A DNA stretch of 64,000 nucleotides from JAYPLE01 sp047627515 (GTDB lineage Bacteria > Bacteroidota > Bacteroidia > Cytophagales > Cyclobacteriaceae): assembly GCA_047627515.1 (NCBI GenBank), contig JBLHTU010000001.1:1-64000 (forward strand), written 5' to 3'. The translations under genes were made by a program, and so were the position numbers. The notes beneath the pieces were generated by a model that had not been told where the DNA came from, searched no databases, and worked only from the letters and a program-made list of their open reading frames with translations. Positions 51,550 through 59,099 of the stretch are shown here, piece by piece; the stretch's first letter is position 1, and each line of letters opens with the position of its first letter.

Positions 51550-53946
51550 TTATAAATTCCTAATCGCTTTTAGCTCTCTTTTTAAATCATCTAGTGACTT
51601 TTGTCCTGCACTGATGTGTCCTTCCATTTCCAATTTCAATTTATCCGCAGTTTTAGATTTAGCAAAAAACTCGATATTGGTCTTATAGGTAGATATATCT
51701 CCCTCCAATGTTGATATTTTTCGCTTGATCGCTTGCTCTTTGCGGTGCTTCATACTGGAACCATTGGGAGAGCCCTTAAATTTCGCAACTTGAATATGCA
51801 TCTTTAGATCCTCCTTGTCATCATCCGTCAATTTCGATGACTTTTCTAGGGACAATACGATACTGTCAAACTTCTTGGAAATCTTTTTTATAGCTTTTTT
51901 TGGCACAAACCCAATCGACAAATACTCATCGATGTACGCATAAATACCATCTAAGTCATCAGCTCCATCAGCAATCTGGTTCTCAAGTGATTCGCAGATT
52001 GTTAGTTTCTTCTTTAAATTTTCTTCAAAAACTAAATCTTGCTCTTGGTTAATAACTCTACGCTGATTGAAGAAAGCGTCGCAAGCGGTCTTAAAACGCT
52101 TGAATAGCTCCTTTTTGTTTGCGTCAGGTATTGGTCCTATGTCTCTCCACTCAACCTGCATCCGCTTTAGTAGCTCGGTAGTTTTCACCCAATCAGAACT
52201 TGCTTGTAGACTTTCTGCCTTTTCCACCAACTCTACTTTCTTAGTGAGGTTTCCCTCCTTCTGAGACTCTAGCGATTTGAAGAATTTATTCTTAGCTGCA
52301 AAAAACTGCTTGAAATTGCCCCAAAACTGTTTATTTATCTCTTTGGAATGTTCCTTAGGAACACCGCCCAACGCATCCCACTTCTTCTGGGTAGCTAATA
52401 ATTCCTGTGTCTTACTATTCCACTCAGTTATTCTATCAGAAGAAAATGATACGCAACTGGCCATGTCTTCTACGAGCTTACGCTTTAGATGCAGGTTAGC
52501 TGTAAGCTCCTCTTTCATCTGATCATAGAAACCTTTCCTTCTCTCATATACTTGATCTGAAGCTGCCTTAAAACGCTGCCAAAGAGCTTCTTGCTCCTCC
52601 ATAGGAACTGGCCCTAGATGCTTGTACTCTTCATGAAGCTCATTTAACTGTACAATAGCATCACGAACATTTTCTAGTGTAGTGAGGGCTTCTGCTTTTT
52701 CACAGAGTTCGACCTTCAACGTTAGATTTTTCTTTCGATCTAGCTCCTTCAGTTCAAAATAGATCGATCGTGCATCATAAAAACGATCAAGCAAGGCATG
52801 ATAGTTAGCCCAAAGCGTTCGATTGAAGTTATTTGGAACAGGCCCTACGGTTTTCCACTCATCCTGAAGTGCCCTAATGGCTTTTAAGCTAATATTAGTT
52901 TCTTCGCCATCCACTAACTCCCTTATTTCATTTAGGATCTCTTCCTTTCTCTTAAGGTTAGTGTCCTTCTGATTTTCCAGCTGCTTATAGTACTGATGAC
53001 GCTTATCTCTTAATTGTGAGTAGATATGATGAAACTGCTGATCTTCTTCACTGTATTGGTAATTAAAATCGTCCTCATTTGCTCCTTCCTCACTTAGAAA
53101 AGCTTTTAGTGCTTCGGCTTTCTCTTCACCGAAAATACCATCAAAACAAGGCTTGACCAATTTGAGATGCTGATCAATGCGCTTAATGCTTCCTTCTTCT
53201 TCTAAACCAATCAATATCTCAATCAACTGAGCTTTCGTTTGGCTGCTAAAATCAAGTACTTCTTCTTCCGATTCTTCAGTCAACTCCTCGGATTCCTTTT
53301 CATCAGAGACTGCAACTTCATTTTTAACCTCTTCAGGTTTTTTGGTTACAGGAGCATCAGCAATATTATTATCTACTAACTCCTCAGATTCCTTTTCATC
53401 ACTGACTGCAGCTTCTTCTTTAACCTCTTCAAGTTTTTCAGCTACAGGAGCAACAGCGATGCTATTATCTACCAACTCCTCAGATTCCTTTTCGTCAGTG
53501 ACTGCAGCTTCTTCTTTAACCTCCTCAGATTTTTCAACTACAGGAGCAACAGCAATGATATTATCTACCAACTCCTCAGATTTCTTTTCGTCAGTGACTA
53601 CAGCTTCTTCTTTTACCTCTTCAGGTTTTTCAACTGCAGGATCAACAGCAATGCTATTATCTACCAATTTCTCGGGTTCTTTTTCTTCTGACACCGTAAC
53701 TTCCTCTGTAGCCACTTCTAGACTTTCAGTTGATGCGACTTCTTCAGGCTTTTCCTCGGCCGCCACTGGCACTTCTTCTACTGACTTCGGTTCCACTTCC
53801 TTCACGGACTCTTTGCTGTCTGTGATTTCAGTTGCAATCTCCTCTGTTGCAGATTCTACAGGTAATTCAGATTTACTCTGAACGGCTTCTGATTCCGATT
53901 CGTTTTTTGTCGCCATCGAATTCAGCTCTTCATTTTGCTTTTCCAT
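51550..53946 (-). CDS. DUF349-repeat protein with acidic tandem-repeat N-terminus
   Basis: A 798-aa protein with four or five DUF349 repeats from about residue 290 to 690. Each repeat has a GPVP- or GPIP-like turn (VGPVPNNFNRTLW, LGPVPMEEQEALW, LGGVPKEHSKEI, IGPIPDANKKELF) in a helical coiled region. Residues 1-230 are very acidic and contain tandem 32-aa repeats (residues 108-222, with a degenerate copy before). DUF349 proteins bind RNA or ribosome-related partners in some reports, but the function here is not established. A second ATG at 53916 (residue 11) could also be the start. The gene is alone, with a long gap to the tRNA downstream. Confidence 0.85.
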   Translation of the reverse strand: MEKQNEELNSMATKNESESEAVQSKSELPVESATEEIATEITDSKESVKEVEPKSVEEVPVAAEEKPEEVASTESLEVATEEVTVSEEKEPEKLVDNSIAVDPAVEKPEEVKEEAVVTDEKKSEELVDNIIAVAPVVEKSEEVKEEAAVTDEKESEELVDNSIAVAPVAEKLEEVKEEAAVSDEKESEELVDNNIADAPVTKKPEEVKNEVAVSDEKESEELTEESEEEVLDFSSQTKAQLIEILIGLEEEGSIKRIDQHLKLVKPCFDGIFGEEKAEALKAFLSEEGANEDDFNYQYSEEDQQFHHIYSQLRDKRHQYYKQLENQKDTNLKRKEEILNEIRELVDGEETNISLKAIRALQDEWKTVGPVPNNFNRTLWANYHALLDRFYDARSIYFELKELDRKKNLTLKVELCEKAEALTTLENVRDAIVQLNELHEEYKHLGPVPMEEQEALWQRFKAASDQVYERRKGFYDQMKEELTANLHLKRKLVEDMASCVSFSSDRITEWNSKTQELLATQKKWDALGGVPKEHSKEINKQFWGNFKQFFAAKNKFFKSLESQKEGNLTKKVELVEKAESLQASSDWVKTTELLKRMQVEWRDIGPIPDANKKELFKRFKTACDAFFNQRRVINQEQDLVFEENLKKKLTICESLENQIADGADDLDGIYAYIDEYLSIGFVPKKAIKKISKKFDSIVLSLEKSSKLTDDDKEDLKMHIQVAKFKGSPNGSSMKHRKEQAIKRKISTLEGDISTYKTNIEFFAKSKTADKLKLEMEGHISAGQKSLDDLKRELKAIRNL
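53281..53721. repeat. 96-bp tandem repeats coding for 32-aa units
   Basis: About 3.6 copies of a 96-bp unit plus one degenerate copy, in the N-terminal part of the DUF349 gene. Each unit codes for EEVKEEAAVTDEKESEELVDN- and IAVAPV-like residues. Copies differ mostly at single positions, so the array may expand or shrink by slippage. The antisense frame (53342-53881) is a by-product, not a gene. Confidence 0.85.
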
Positions 53947-53986
53947 TTCTCTTGCTCTACTTAATCTCTCTACTATCTAGCTCACG

Positions 53987-53994
53987 CAAAATTA
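53987..53994 (-). promoter_or_regulatory. Candidate -7 box for the DUF349 gene
   Basis: Minus-strand TAATTTTG is an exact TAnnTTTG match 41 bp before the start. No TTG is at the right distance because algH ends close by. Confidence 0.3.
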
Positions 53995-54005
53995 TCAATT
54001 GCTGA

Positions 54006-54590
54006 CTAGTTTAATCTAGGGTCTATCGGATAATTAGCAATCGCTTTAAACTTTCCACCCATTTTTTTCAATAAATGCTTCCAGATATCTTCGGGAGGTA
54101 AGTCAAATAACAATGCTGTATCTATTCCTTTGTAAACTATCCATGATTTAGCTATCAATTCTTCCTTCAATTGTCCAGGAGACCAACCACTGTATCCTGC
54201 AAAAAATCTAAAATCCTCTTTACGAATCTGTCTTGTATCTATGATTGAAAAAAGTTTATCTTGATCACCTCCATAATACAGCTCTGAATCAATTTTCATC
54301 ACATAATCAATCAAATCAGGTGCCCGATGGATAAAATGCAAGGTATTCTGCTGGACTGGTCCTCCCACATATACTTCCGCATCAAAACCAGACGACTCAG
54401 GAATAATCTCTTCAAAAACTGTGTCTGACGGTTGATTAATAATCAATCCGAATGTTCCTTCATCGTTGTGCTCACAGAGAAGTACAACGGACCGCTCAAA
54501 ATTCTTATCTGGCAAGTATGGTTCCGAAATCAATAAATCACCAACCTGTGGTTCAATCAGTTCATCGGATGAAAAATAATCTATATCCAT
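54006..54590 (-). CDS. YqgE/AlgH-family protein
   Basis: A 194-aa cytosolic protein of the UPF0301 (YqgE/AlgH) family, of unknown biochemical function though AlgH is linked to alginate control in Pseudomonas. The family start PQVGDLLISEPYLPDKNFERSVVLL and the GLIINQPSD block are intact, as are the YVGGPVQ and FAGYSGWSPGQLKEEL stretches. It lies 3 bp after the miaE stop on the same strand and is likely in the same transcript. Confidence 0.95.
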   Translation of the reverse strand: MDIDYFSSDELIEPQVGDLLISEPYLPDKNFERSVVLLCEHNDEGTFGLIINQPSDTVFEEIIPESSGFDAEVYVGGPVQQNTLHFIHRAPDLIDYVMKIDSELYYGGDQDKLFSIIDTRQIRKEDFRFFAGYSGWSPGQLKEELIAKSWIVYKGIDTALLFDLPPEDIWKHLLKKMGGKFKAIANYPIDPRLN

Positions 54591-54593
54591 GTC

Positions 54594-55178
54594 TCAGTGT
54601 AAAGCTGCAATGATTGGAAGCTCAGCAAGTACTACGGCTTCGATTTCAGACATCTCCTCTAGTCTTTGATAGACCGGCGTTTCATCGAAATAGTTTAAAG
54701 CCATTTTCACAAACACTTCCCCATGCTTTGCCTCAGAGGCAAAAAGCCGCTGGTAAAAGGATTTTAAATTGGGCTCTTCAAGATTTTCAAAAACCAGTCT
54801 GAATCTTTCAGCACCTCTGGTTTCCACCAAACTTGCAAGTAGTAGTCGATCCATAAAACGCTCATCTCGACCATCTCGACAATGTTTTAGCAATTTAGAT
54901 ACGTAGGGGTCTTTACCCATCTCCGGCGGTAATTGAAGTCCACGACTCACCATAATCTCGTACACATCTCTAAAATGCTCCAATTCCTCTACCGCTGTAT
55001 CAATTAATTCAGGAATGATCTCAAGACGATTGGGATACTTTGCCACAAAGCTCATCGCCATCGCAGAAGCTTTTCGTTCGCAGTTGGCATGATCTTTCAA
55101 AAATTCATCGAAATTTGAGACCACAGTGTTGATCCATTCGGTACTGCTGTCTGTGACTAACTTTATCCTATACTGCAT
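54594..55178 (-). CDS. miaE: tRNA-(ms2io6A) hydroxylase MiaE
   Basis: Ferritin-like diiron enzyme that hydroxylates the isopentenyl group of the ms2i6A37 nucleoside. At 194 aa it has the usual four-helix bundle size. The diiron ligands are visible in the ELEHFRDVYEIM (E..H) block, the TRGAERF (E) block and the SEAKHGEVF (E..H) block. Together with MiaA at 16605-17534 it predicts that this organism makes the hydroxylated form; MiaB must be elsewhere. Divergent from pdxH, with about 135 bp between the starts. Confidence 0.93.
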   Translation of the reverse strand: MQYRIKLVTDSSTEWINTVVSNFDEFLKDHANCERKASAMAMSFVAKYPNRLEIIPELIDTAVEELEHFRDVYEIMVSRGLQLPPEMGKDPYVSKLLKHCRDGRDERFMDRLLLASLVETRGAERFRLVFENLEEPNLKSFYQRLFASEAKHGEVFVKMALNYFDETPVYQRLEEMSEIEAVVLAELPIIAALH

Positions 55179-55313
55179 AGGTGCAATTAATTATTTGAGA
55201 TGATCATTCGGTTTGAAAAGACGCCGTTTTATCGACTCACAAAGTAAACAATTTTATAGGGTAATACTGTTGCACAACAATAATGGAATTGTATTATTTA
55301 AATTGCATCCATA

Positions 55314-55949
55314 ATGAATGTAGCAGACTTACGTAGAGATTATCAACAAGCTGAATTAACCGAATCCTCAGTATTCACTTCACCTTTCAAACAATTTGAG
55401 AAATGGTTTGAAGAAGCTGTGAAAGCAGATCTGCTTGAGCCGAATGCAATGGCTCTTTCTACCGTCAACACTGAAGGAGAACCGTCGCAGCGGACAGTAC
55501 TATTGAAAGCCTACGATGATAAAGGTCTTGTATTCTACACGAATTATACTTCGCGTAAAGCGCAGCAAATAGAACTCAACCATAACGTAAGTACTCTGTT
55601 TCCCTGGTACACCTTAGAAAGGCAAGTTATCATTCAAGGTGTCGCAGAAAAAGTCTCTACCAAAGAATCGCTATCCTATTTCCTGAGTCGACCTCATGGC
55701 AGTCAATTGGGCGCTTGGGTTTCACATCAAAGCAAGGTGATCAGTTCTAGGTCCATATTGGAGATGAAGCTGCAGGAAATCAAAGAAAAATTCCAAGAAG
55801 GCAAAGTTCCCTTGCCTGATTTTTGGGGAGGATATCGAATCAAACCTACAAGTTTTGAGTTTTGGCAGGGAAGGTCTAGTCGGTTACACGATCGGATCCT
55901 TTACCAATTGGATAACAATCAATGGTCTGTGAATAGACTAGCACCCTGA
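55314..55949 (+). CDS. pdxH: Pyridoxamine 5'-phosphate oxidase
   Basis: FMN oxidase that makes pyridoxal phosphate. At 211 aa it shows the usual opening LRRDYQQAEL and the PNAMALSTVN region near the FMN site. The RTVLLKAYDDKGLVFYTNYTSRKAQQI block, ATLFPWY-type strand (here STLFPWY), SRPHGSQLGAWVSHQS and the terminal RLHDR and RLAP ending are all family-typical. The next gene, a glycosyltransferase, starts 16 bp after the stop, which suggests they may share a transcript, although the two functions do not match. Confidence 0.96.
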   Translation: MNVADLRRDYQQAELTESSVFTSPFKQFEKWFEEAVKADLLEPNAMALSTVNTEGEPSQRTVLLKAYDDKGLVFYTNYTSRKAQQIELNHNVSTLFPWYTLERQVIIQGVAEKVSTKESLSYFLSRPHGSQLGAWVSHQSKVISSRSILEMKLQEIKEKFQEGKVPLPDFWGGYRIKPTSFEFWQGRSSRLHDRILYQLDNNQWSVNRLAP

Positions 55950-55965
55950 AGGGTCATTAAGGTAA

Positions 55966-57210
55966 ATGAGTAGTAAATCCACAGAGGCATACTATTTTGA
56001 GCGATATGCTGAACCTCCGATTATACCGACCAGTTGGCAACCTCCAGCAGATACTTCGATCGGAATCGTTCTCCCCTCTTTCAATGAGTTAGATACTCAT
56101 AAGGCGATCCAGTGCTTAATTTCATGCAAGCAGATTATTGGACATGTCATAATCCTGGTCATTATCAACCATGCACAAGATGCATCTGCGAGGATCAAAG
56201 AGACTAACCTGATGACTAAACAACAGCTAGAGGAACTCTCTATCCCTGATCGTTTTACGCTACATACAAAATTGATCGAACTTCCAAACAAAAAAGCAGG
56301 TGTTGGATTAGCTCGAAAAATCGGAATGGATCAAGTAGCACGCTGGTTCCAACAATTAAATAAAAATGGTCCAATCGTCTGTTTCGATGCCGATAGTACT
56401 TGCTCTTCTAACTATCTACAGGAAATAGAGAAAGCTTACTACAAACGTAAAGCAGATGCTGCCATCATCTCATATGAGCATCCGCTAGATCCATTATCAG
56501 GAATCATTACGTACGAACTACATCTAAGATACTATGTCAATGCACTTCGCTTCGTTGGGTTCCCTAATGCATTTCAGACCTTAGGGTCATGCATCACTGT
56601 ATCCGCGCAGGCATATGTCAATTCCGGAGGTATGAATACACGGAAGGCTGGAGAAGATTTTTACTTTTTACATAAAATCGCCAAGACAGTGCAAATCGAA
56701 GAGTTGGCTGATTGTTTTGTATATCCTAGTGATCGTTTATCTGACCGTGTCCCTTTCGGTACAGGAAAAGCACTCGCCGACTTTCGCAAAAAAGGCAAAC
56801 TCCTGACCTATCCAATGTCGATATTTCAAGAACTGGAACAATACTTCTCAGCACGAAGACGACACCAAACTGGAACGTCTGATACGATTCCAGATTCCCT
56901 TTCCCACTTTGAAGAATTACATGATTTCCAATCAAGACTGATTCAGATCAAAACGCAAAGTAAAACGGAGGCACAATACATCCAGCGACTCTTTGAGTGG
57001 TGGGACGGCTTTAAGATCCTGAAATATGTCCATTACCGACGAGATCAAGGCGTTAATATGATTTCAGTTGTAGAAGCCATCCATGCATTGAACCAGGTCT
57101 ACTGGAAGCACAAGGATCTCCCACATGATGAGACAGAATTACTTAAGCGACTGCGAGAAATAGATATTAATTATAGCAGATCAAATAAGTTCTTGATACC
57201 AGAAGGTTGA
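55966..57210 (+). CDS. GT2-like glycosyltransferase
   Basis: A 414-aa protein with a GT-A fold. The start is SIGIVLPSFNELDT, the metal site is D-A-D in VCFDADSTCSS (about 138-148), and the ED-type catalytic region is RKAGEDFYFLHKI. The C-terminal third is not part of the classic fold and may be specific to a Bacteroidota group. The sugar is unknown. The 3' end overlaps the convergent bshB1 gene by 40 bp, so two coding strands share those bases. Confidence 0.82.
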   Translation: MSSKSTEAYYFERYAEPPIIPTSWQPPADTSIGIVLPSFNELDTHKAIQCLISCKQIIGHVIILVIINHAQDASARIKETNLMTKQQLEELSIPDRFTLHTKLIELPNKKAGVGLARKIGMDQVARWFQQLNKNGPIVCFDADSTCSSNYLQEIEKAYYKRKADAAIISYEHPLDPLSGIITYELHLRYYVNALRFVGFPNAFQTLGSCITVSAQAYVNSGGMNTRKAGEDFYFLHKIAKTVQIEELADCFVYPSDRLSDRVPFGTGKALADFRKKGKLLTYPMSIFQELEQYFSARRRHQTGTSDTIPDSLSHFEELHDFQSRLIQIKTQSKTEAQYIQRLFEWWDGFKILKYVHYRRDQGVNMISVVEAIHALNQVYWKHKDLPHDETELLKRLREIDINYSRSNKFLIPEG

Positions 57211-57887
57211 GATTGAGAAAAACCTTCGGCATAGTTAACATTAATGCGCTGACCATACTCTTTGGATCTAGCCGTCAGCATCTCCATAAAGTTCTTACTT
57301 GAAATATAGGTTTGAGGGCCCTCTTCTCCTTCGCTGTAAAACTGCGAAGCATAGGCCTTCACCGCCTGCATTTTTTGATCAATATGCTCACTTATGTCAA
57401 CGTAAAAGTCTGGCTCTAATGACACACTTTGTATGTAGTTCCACAATTTCTTTGGCCTCCAAGCTTCCTGTTCTTCACCATCTATAGATGAAGGGATCAT
57501 TTTTAAGCCCGCTTTGAAAAAAGCTTCATCTACAACCTGAGCACCTCTACCATGGTCTGGATGACGATCATATTTAGCATTTGCCAGCACAATTTCTGGT
57601 CGATACTTTCTGATCATCTTGATGATCTCCATCTGATGAGACTCATCAGCCGTAAACCATCCGTCTCGAAAGCCTAAATTCTCTCTGACACTAAGGCCAA
57701 GCAGCGCTGAGGCATTTGTAGCTTCCTTCGCTCGAAGTTCCGGCGTTCCACGCGTTCCAAGCTCTCCTTGCGTCAGATCAACAACACCGACTTTATAACC
57801 CTTTTGAATGTGAGAAATAATTGTGCCACCACATGACAACTCAATGTCATCAGGGTGCGCTCCAAAAACTAAAATATCTAACTTCAT
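57171..57887 (-). CDS. bshB1: Bacillithiol biosynthesis deacetylase BshB1
   Basis: PIG-L/LmbE-fold zinc deacetylase that removes acetyl from GlcNAc-malate in bacillithiol synthesis. The zinc motif is AHPDDIELSCGG near residues 10-21, followed by VDLTQGELGTRGTPE, and later DRHPDHGRGAQVV with more ligands. The length of 238 aa and the order agree with BshB1. The gene lies downstream of trxB on the same strand with a hairpin terminator between them. Bacillithiol-related redox is therefore expected, though BshA and BshC are not in the window. Confidence 0.93.
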   Translation of the reverse strand: MKLDILVFGAHPDDIELSCGGTIISHIQKGYKVGVVDLTQGELGTRGTPELRAKEATNASALLGLSVRENLGFRDGWFTADESHQMEIIKMIRKYRPEIVLANAKYDRHPDHGRGAQVVDEAFFKAGLKMIPSSIDGEEQEAWRPKKLWNYIQSVSLEPDFYVDISEHIDQKMQAVKAYASQFYSEGEEGPQTYISSKNFMEMLTARSKEYGQRINVNYAEGFSQSQPSGIKNLFDLL

Positions 57888-57914
57888 GTAGTAGGTTGGT
57901 ATACTTTAAAACAA

Positions 57915-57941
57915 CAATGGATTGCTAAAAGCAACCCATTG
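57915..57941 (-). terminator. Terminator after trxB
   Basis: An 11-bp stem with one mismatch around TAAAA (CAATGG, A/C mismatch, TTGC / GCAA, CCATTG). On the minus strand it is followed by a T-rich tail (TTGTTTT). It lies between the trxB stop and the bshB1 start. Confidence 0.65.
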
Positions 57942-57961
57942 ATATATTTGATTTTGTGTGA

Positions 57962-58915
57962 TTACACAGCTTCGGTCAGATCGAGCTCCTTCTCTGCGAG
58001 AAATTTCTCGGCGTCGAGTGCACCCATACATCCAGAGCCTGCTGCAGTCACCGCCTGACGGTACACTTTATCTTGCGCGTCACCGGTTGCAAAAACACCT
58101 TCGATATTGGTTTTCGAAGTACCTGGTATTGCTTTGATATAACCTGCATCATCCATGGTTAACTGATCCTTGAAGATGTCGGTATTTGGCTTGTGACCAA
58201 TAGCTACAAAAAAGCCTTGCGCTATCAATGTTTGCTTTTCGCCCGTCTTACTATTGACGATATTGACACCTTCAACCTCTTCCTCACCCACAATACTCTC
58301 AACTTCCGTATTCCAGAAGATTTCGATATTACTTGCATTCTTAACGCGCAGCTGCATGATTTTAGAAGCTCTCATTTCGTCCCTTCTAACAAGCATATAA
58401 ACCTTATTTGCAAGCTTGGACAGGTACGAAGCCTCTTCAGCTGCGGTATCGCCTGCTCCTACAATCACGACATCTTGCCCTTTGAAAAAGAAACCATCAC
58501 AGACGGCGCAAGCTGATACACCACGACCATTCAATCGCTCTTCATCAGGTAGACCTAGCCATTTAGCGGAAGCACCCGTAGAGATGATGACCGACTCAGC
58601 CTCTATTTCAGTCTTTTCGTCTATCACTGCTTTGTGAGGATAGCCAGAAAAATCTACAGACGTAACCAAACCGTACCGAATTTCAGTACCAAAACGTTCT
58701 GCTTGCTGCTGAAAATCAACCATCATCTGAGGACCATTGATTCCCTGAGGATAACCCGGGTAATTTTCCACATCATTGGTGATTGTCAACTGGCCACCAG
58801 GCTGGCCACCTTGGTATAATACTGGTTTTAGGCCTGCTCGAGCAGCATAAATAGCAGCTGTATAACCTGCGGGACCAGAACCTATGATTAGCACTTTTAC
58901 CTTTTCAGTACTCAT
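57962..58915 (-). CDS. trxB: Thioredoxin-disulfide reductase
   Basis: NADPH-dependent flavoenzyme that keeps thioredoxin reduced. The FAD loop GSGPAGYTAAIYAARAG is at residues 12-28, the redox-active C-A-V-C lies in SACAVCDGFFF (about 134-144), the second NADPH loop is IVGAGDTAAEEA, and the FAD end is GVFATGDAQD. It is 317 aa, of usual size. Together with bshB1 downstream it makes a thiol-redox pair. The start is the ATG at 58915 close to a TTCATTTTTTG-type A/T-rich leader. Confidence 0.97.
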   Translation of the reverse strand: MSTEKVKVLIIGSGPAGYTAAIYAARAGLKPVLYQGGQPGGQLTITNDVENYPGYPQGINGPQMMVDFQQQAERFGTEIRYGLVTSVDFSGYPHKAVIDEKTEIEAESVIISTGASAKWLGLPDEERLNGRGVSACAVCDGFFFKGQDVVIVGAGDTAAEEASYLSKLANKVYMLVRRDEMRASKIMQLRVKNASNIEIFWNTEVESIVGEEEVEGVNIVNSKTGEKQTLIAQGFFVAIGHKPNTDIFKDQLTMDDAGYIKAIPGTSKTNIEGVFATGDAQDKVYRQAVTAAGSGCMGALDAEKFLAEKELDLTEAV

Positions 58916-59042
58916 TTCTCTTCATTTTTTGGATAGAACAAGATACCCTTTGAGATGATTCCATCACTTTGGGATTGTAAATATAAATCAGATAATCGGC
59001 AGCAAAAGTTCTTTGTGAATGTCGGCGGCCCGTCCTATTAAC

Positions 59043-59080
59043 AAAAAAAGCTATCCCAAATTTCTCTGAGATAGCTTTTT
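59043..59080 (-). terminator. Terminator after pnp
   Basis: An A-run plus GCTATC, a long loop, GATAGC plus a T-run. It is placed 20 bp past the pnp stop on the minus strand and ends the pnp transcript. Confidence 0.75.
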
Positions 59081-59099
59081 CATTATTTATCGCTACTTA

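Noticed and set aside
53281..53721. Regular repeats that could suggest a CRISPR array.
   Set aside because: The copies are contiguous without unique spacers, keep the reading frame and code for protein; no cas genes are present.
53342..53881. A 179-codon Ser/Thr-rich open frame opposite the DUF349 gene.
   Set aside because: It is the mirror of the acidic tandem repeats; the repeat codons happen to lack stops on the other strand, and it has no start context or family features.
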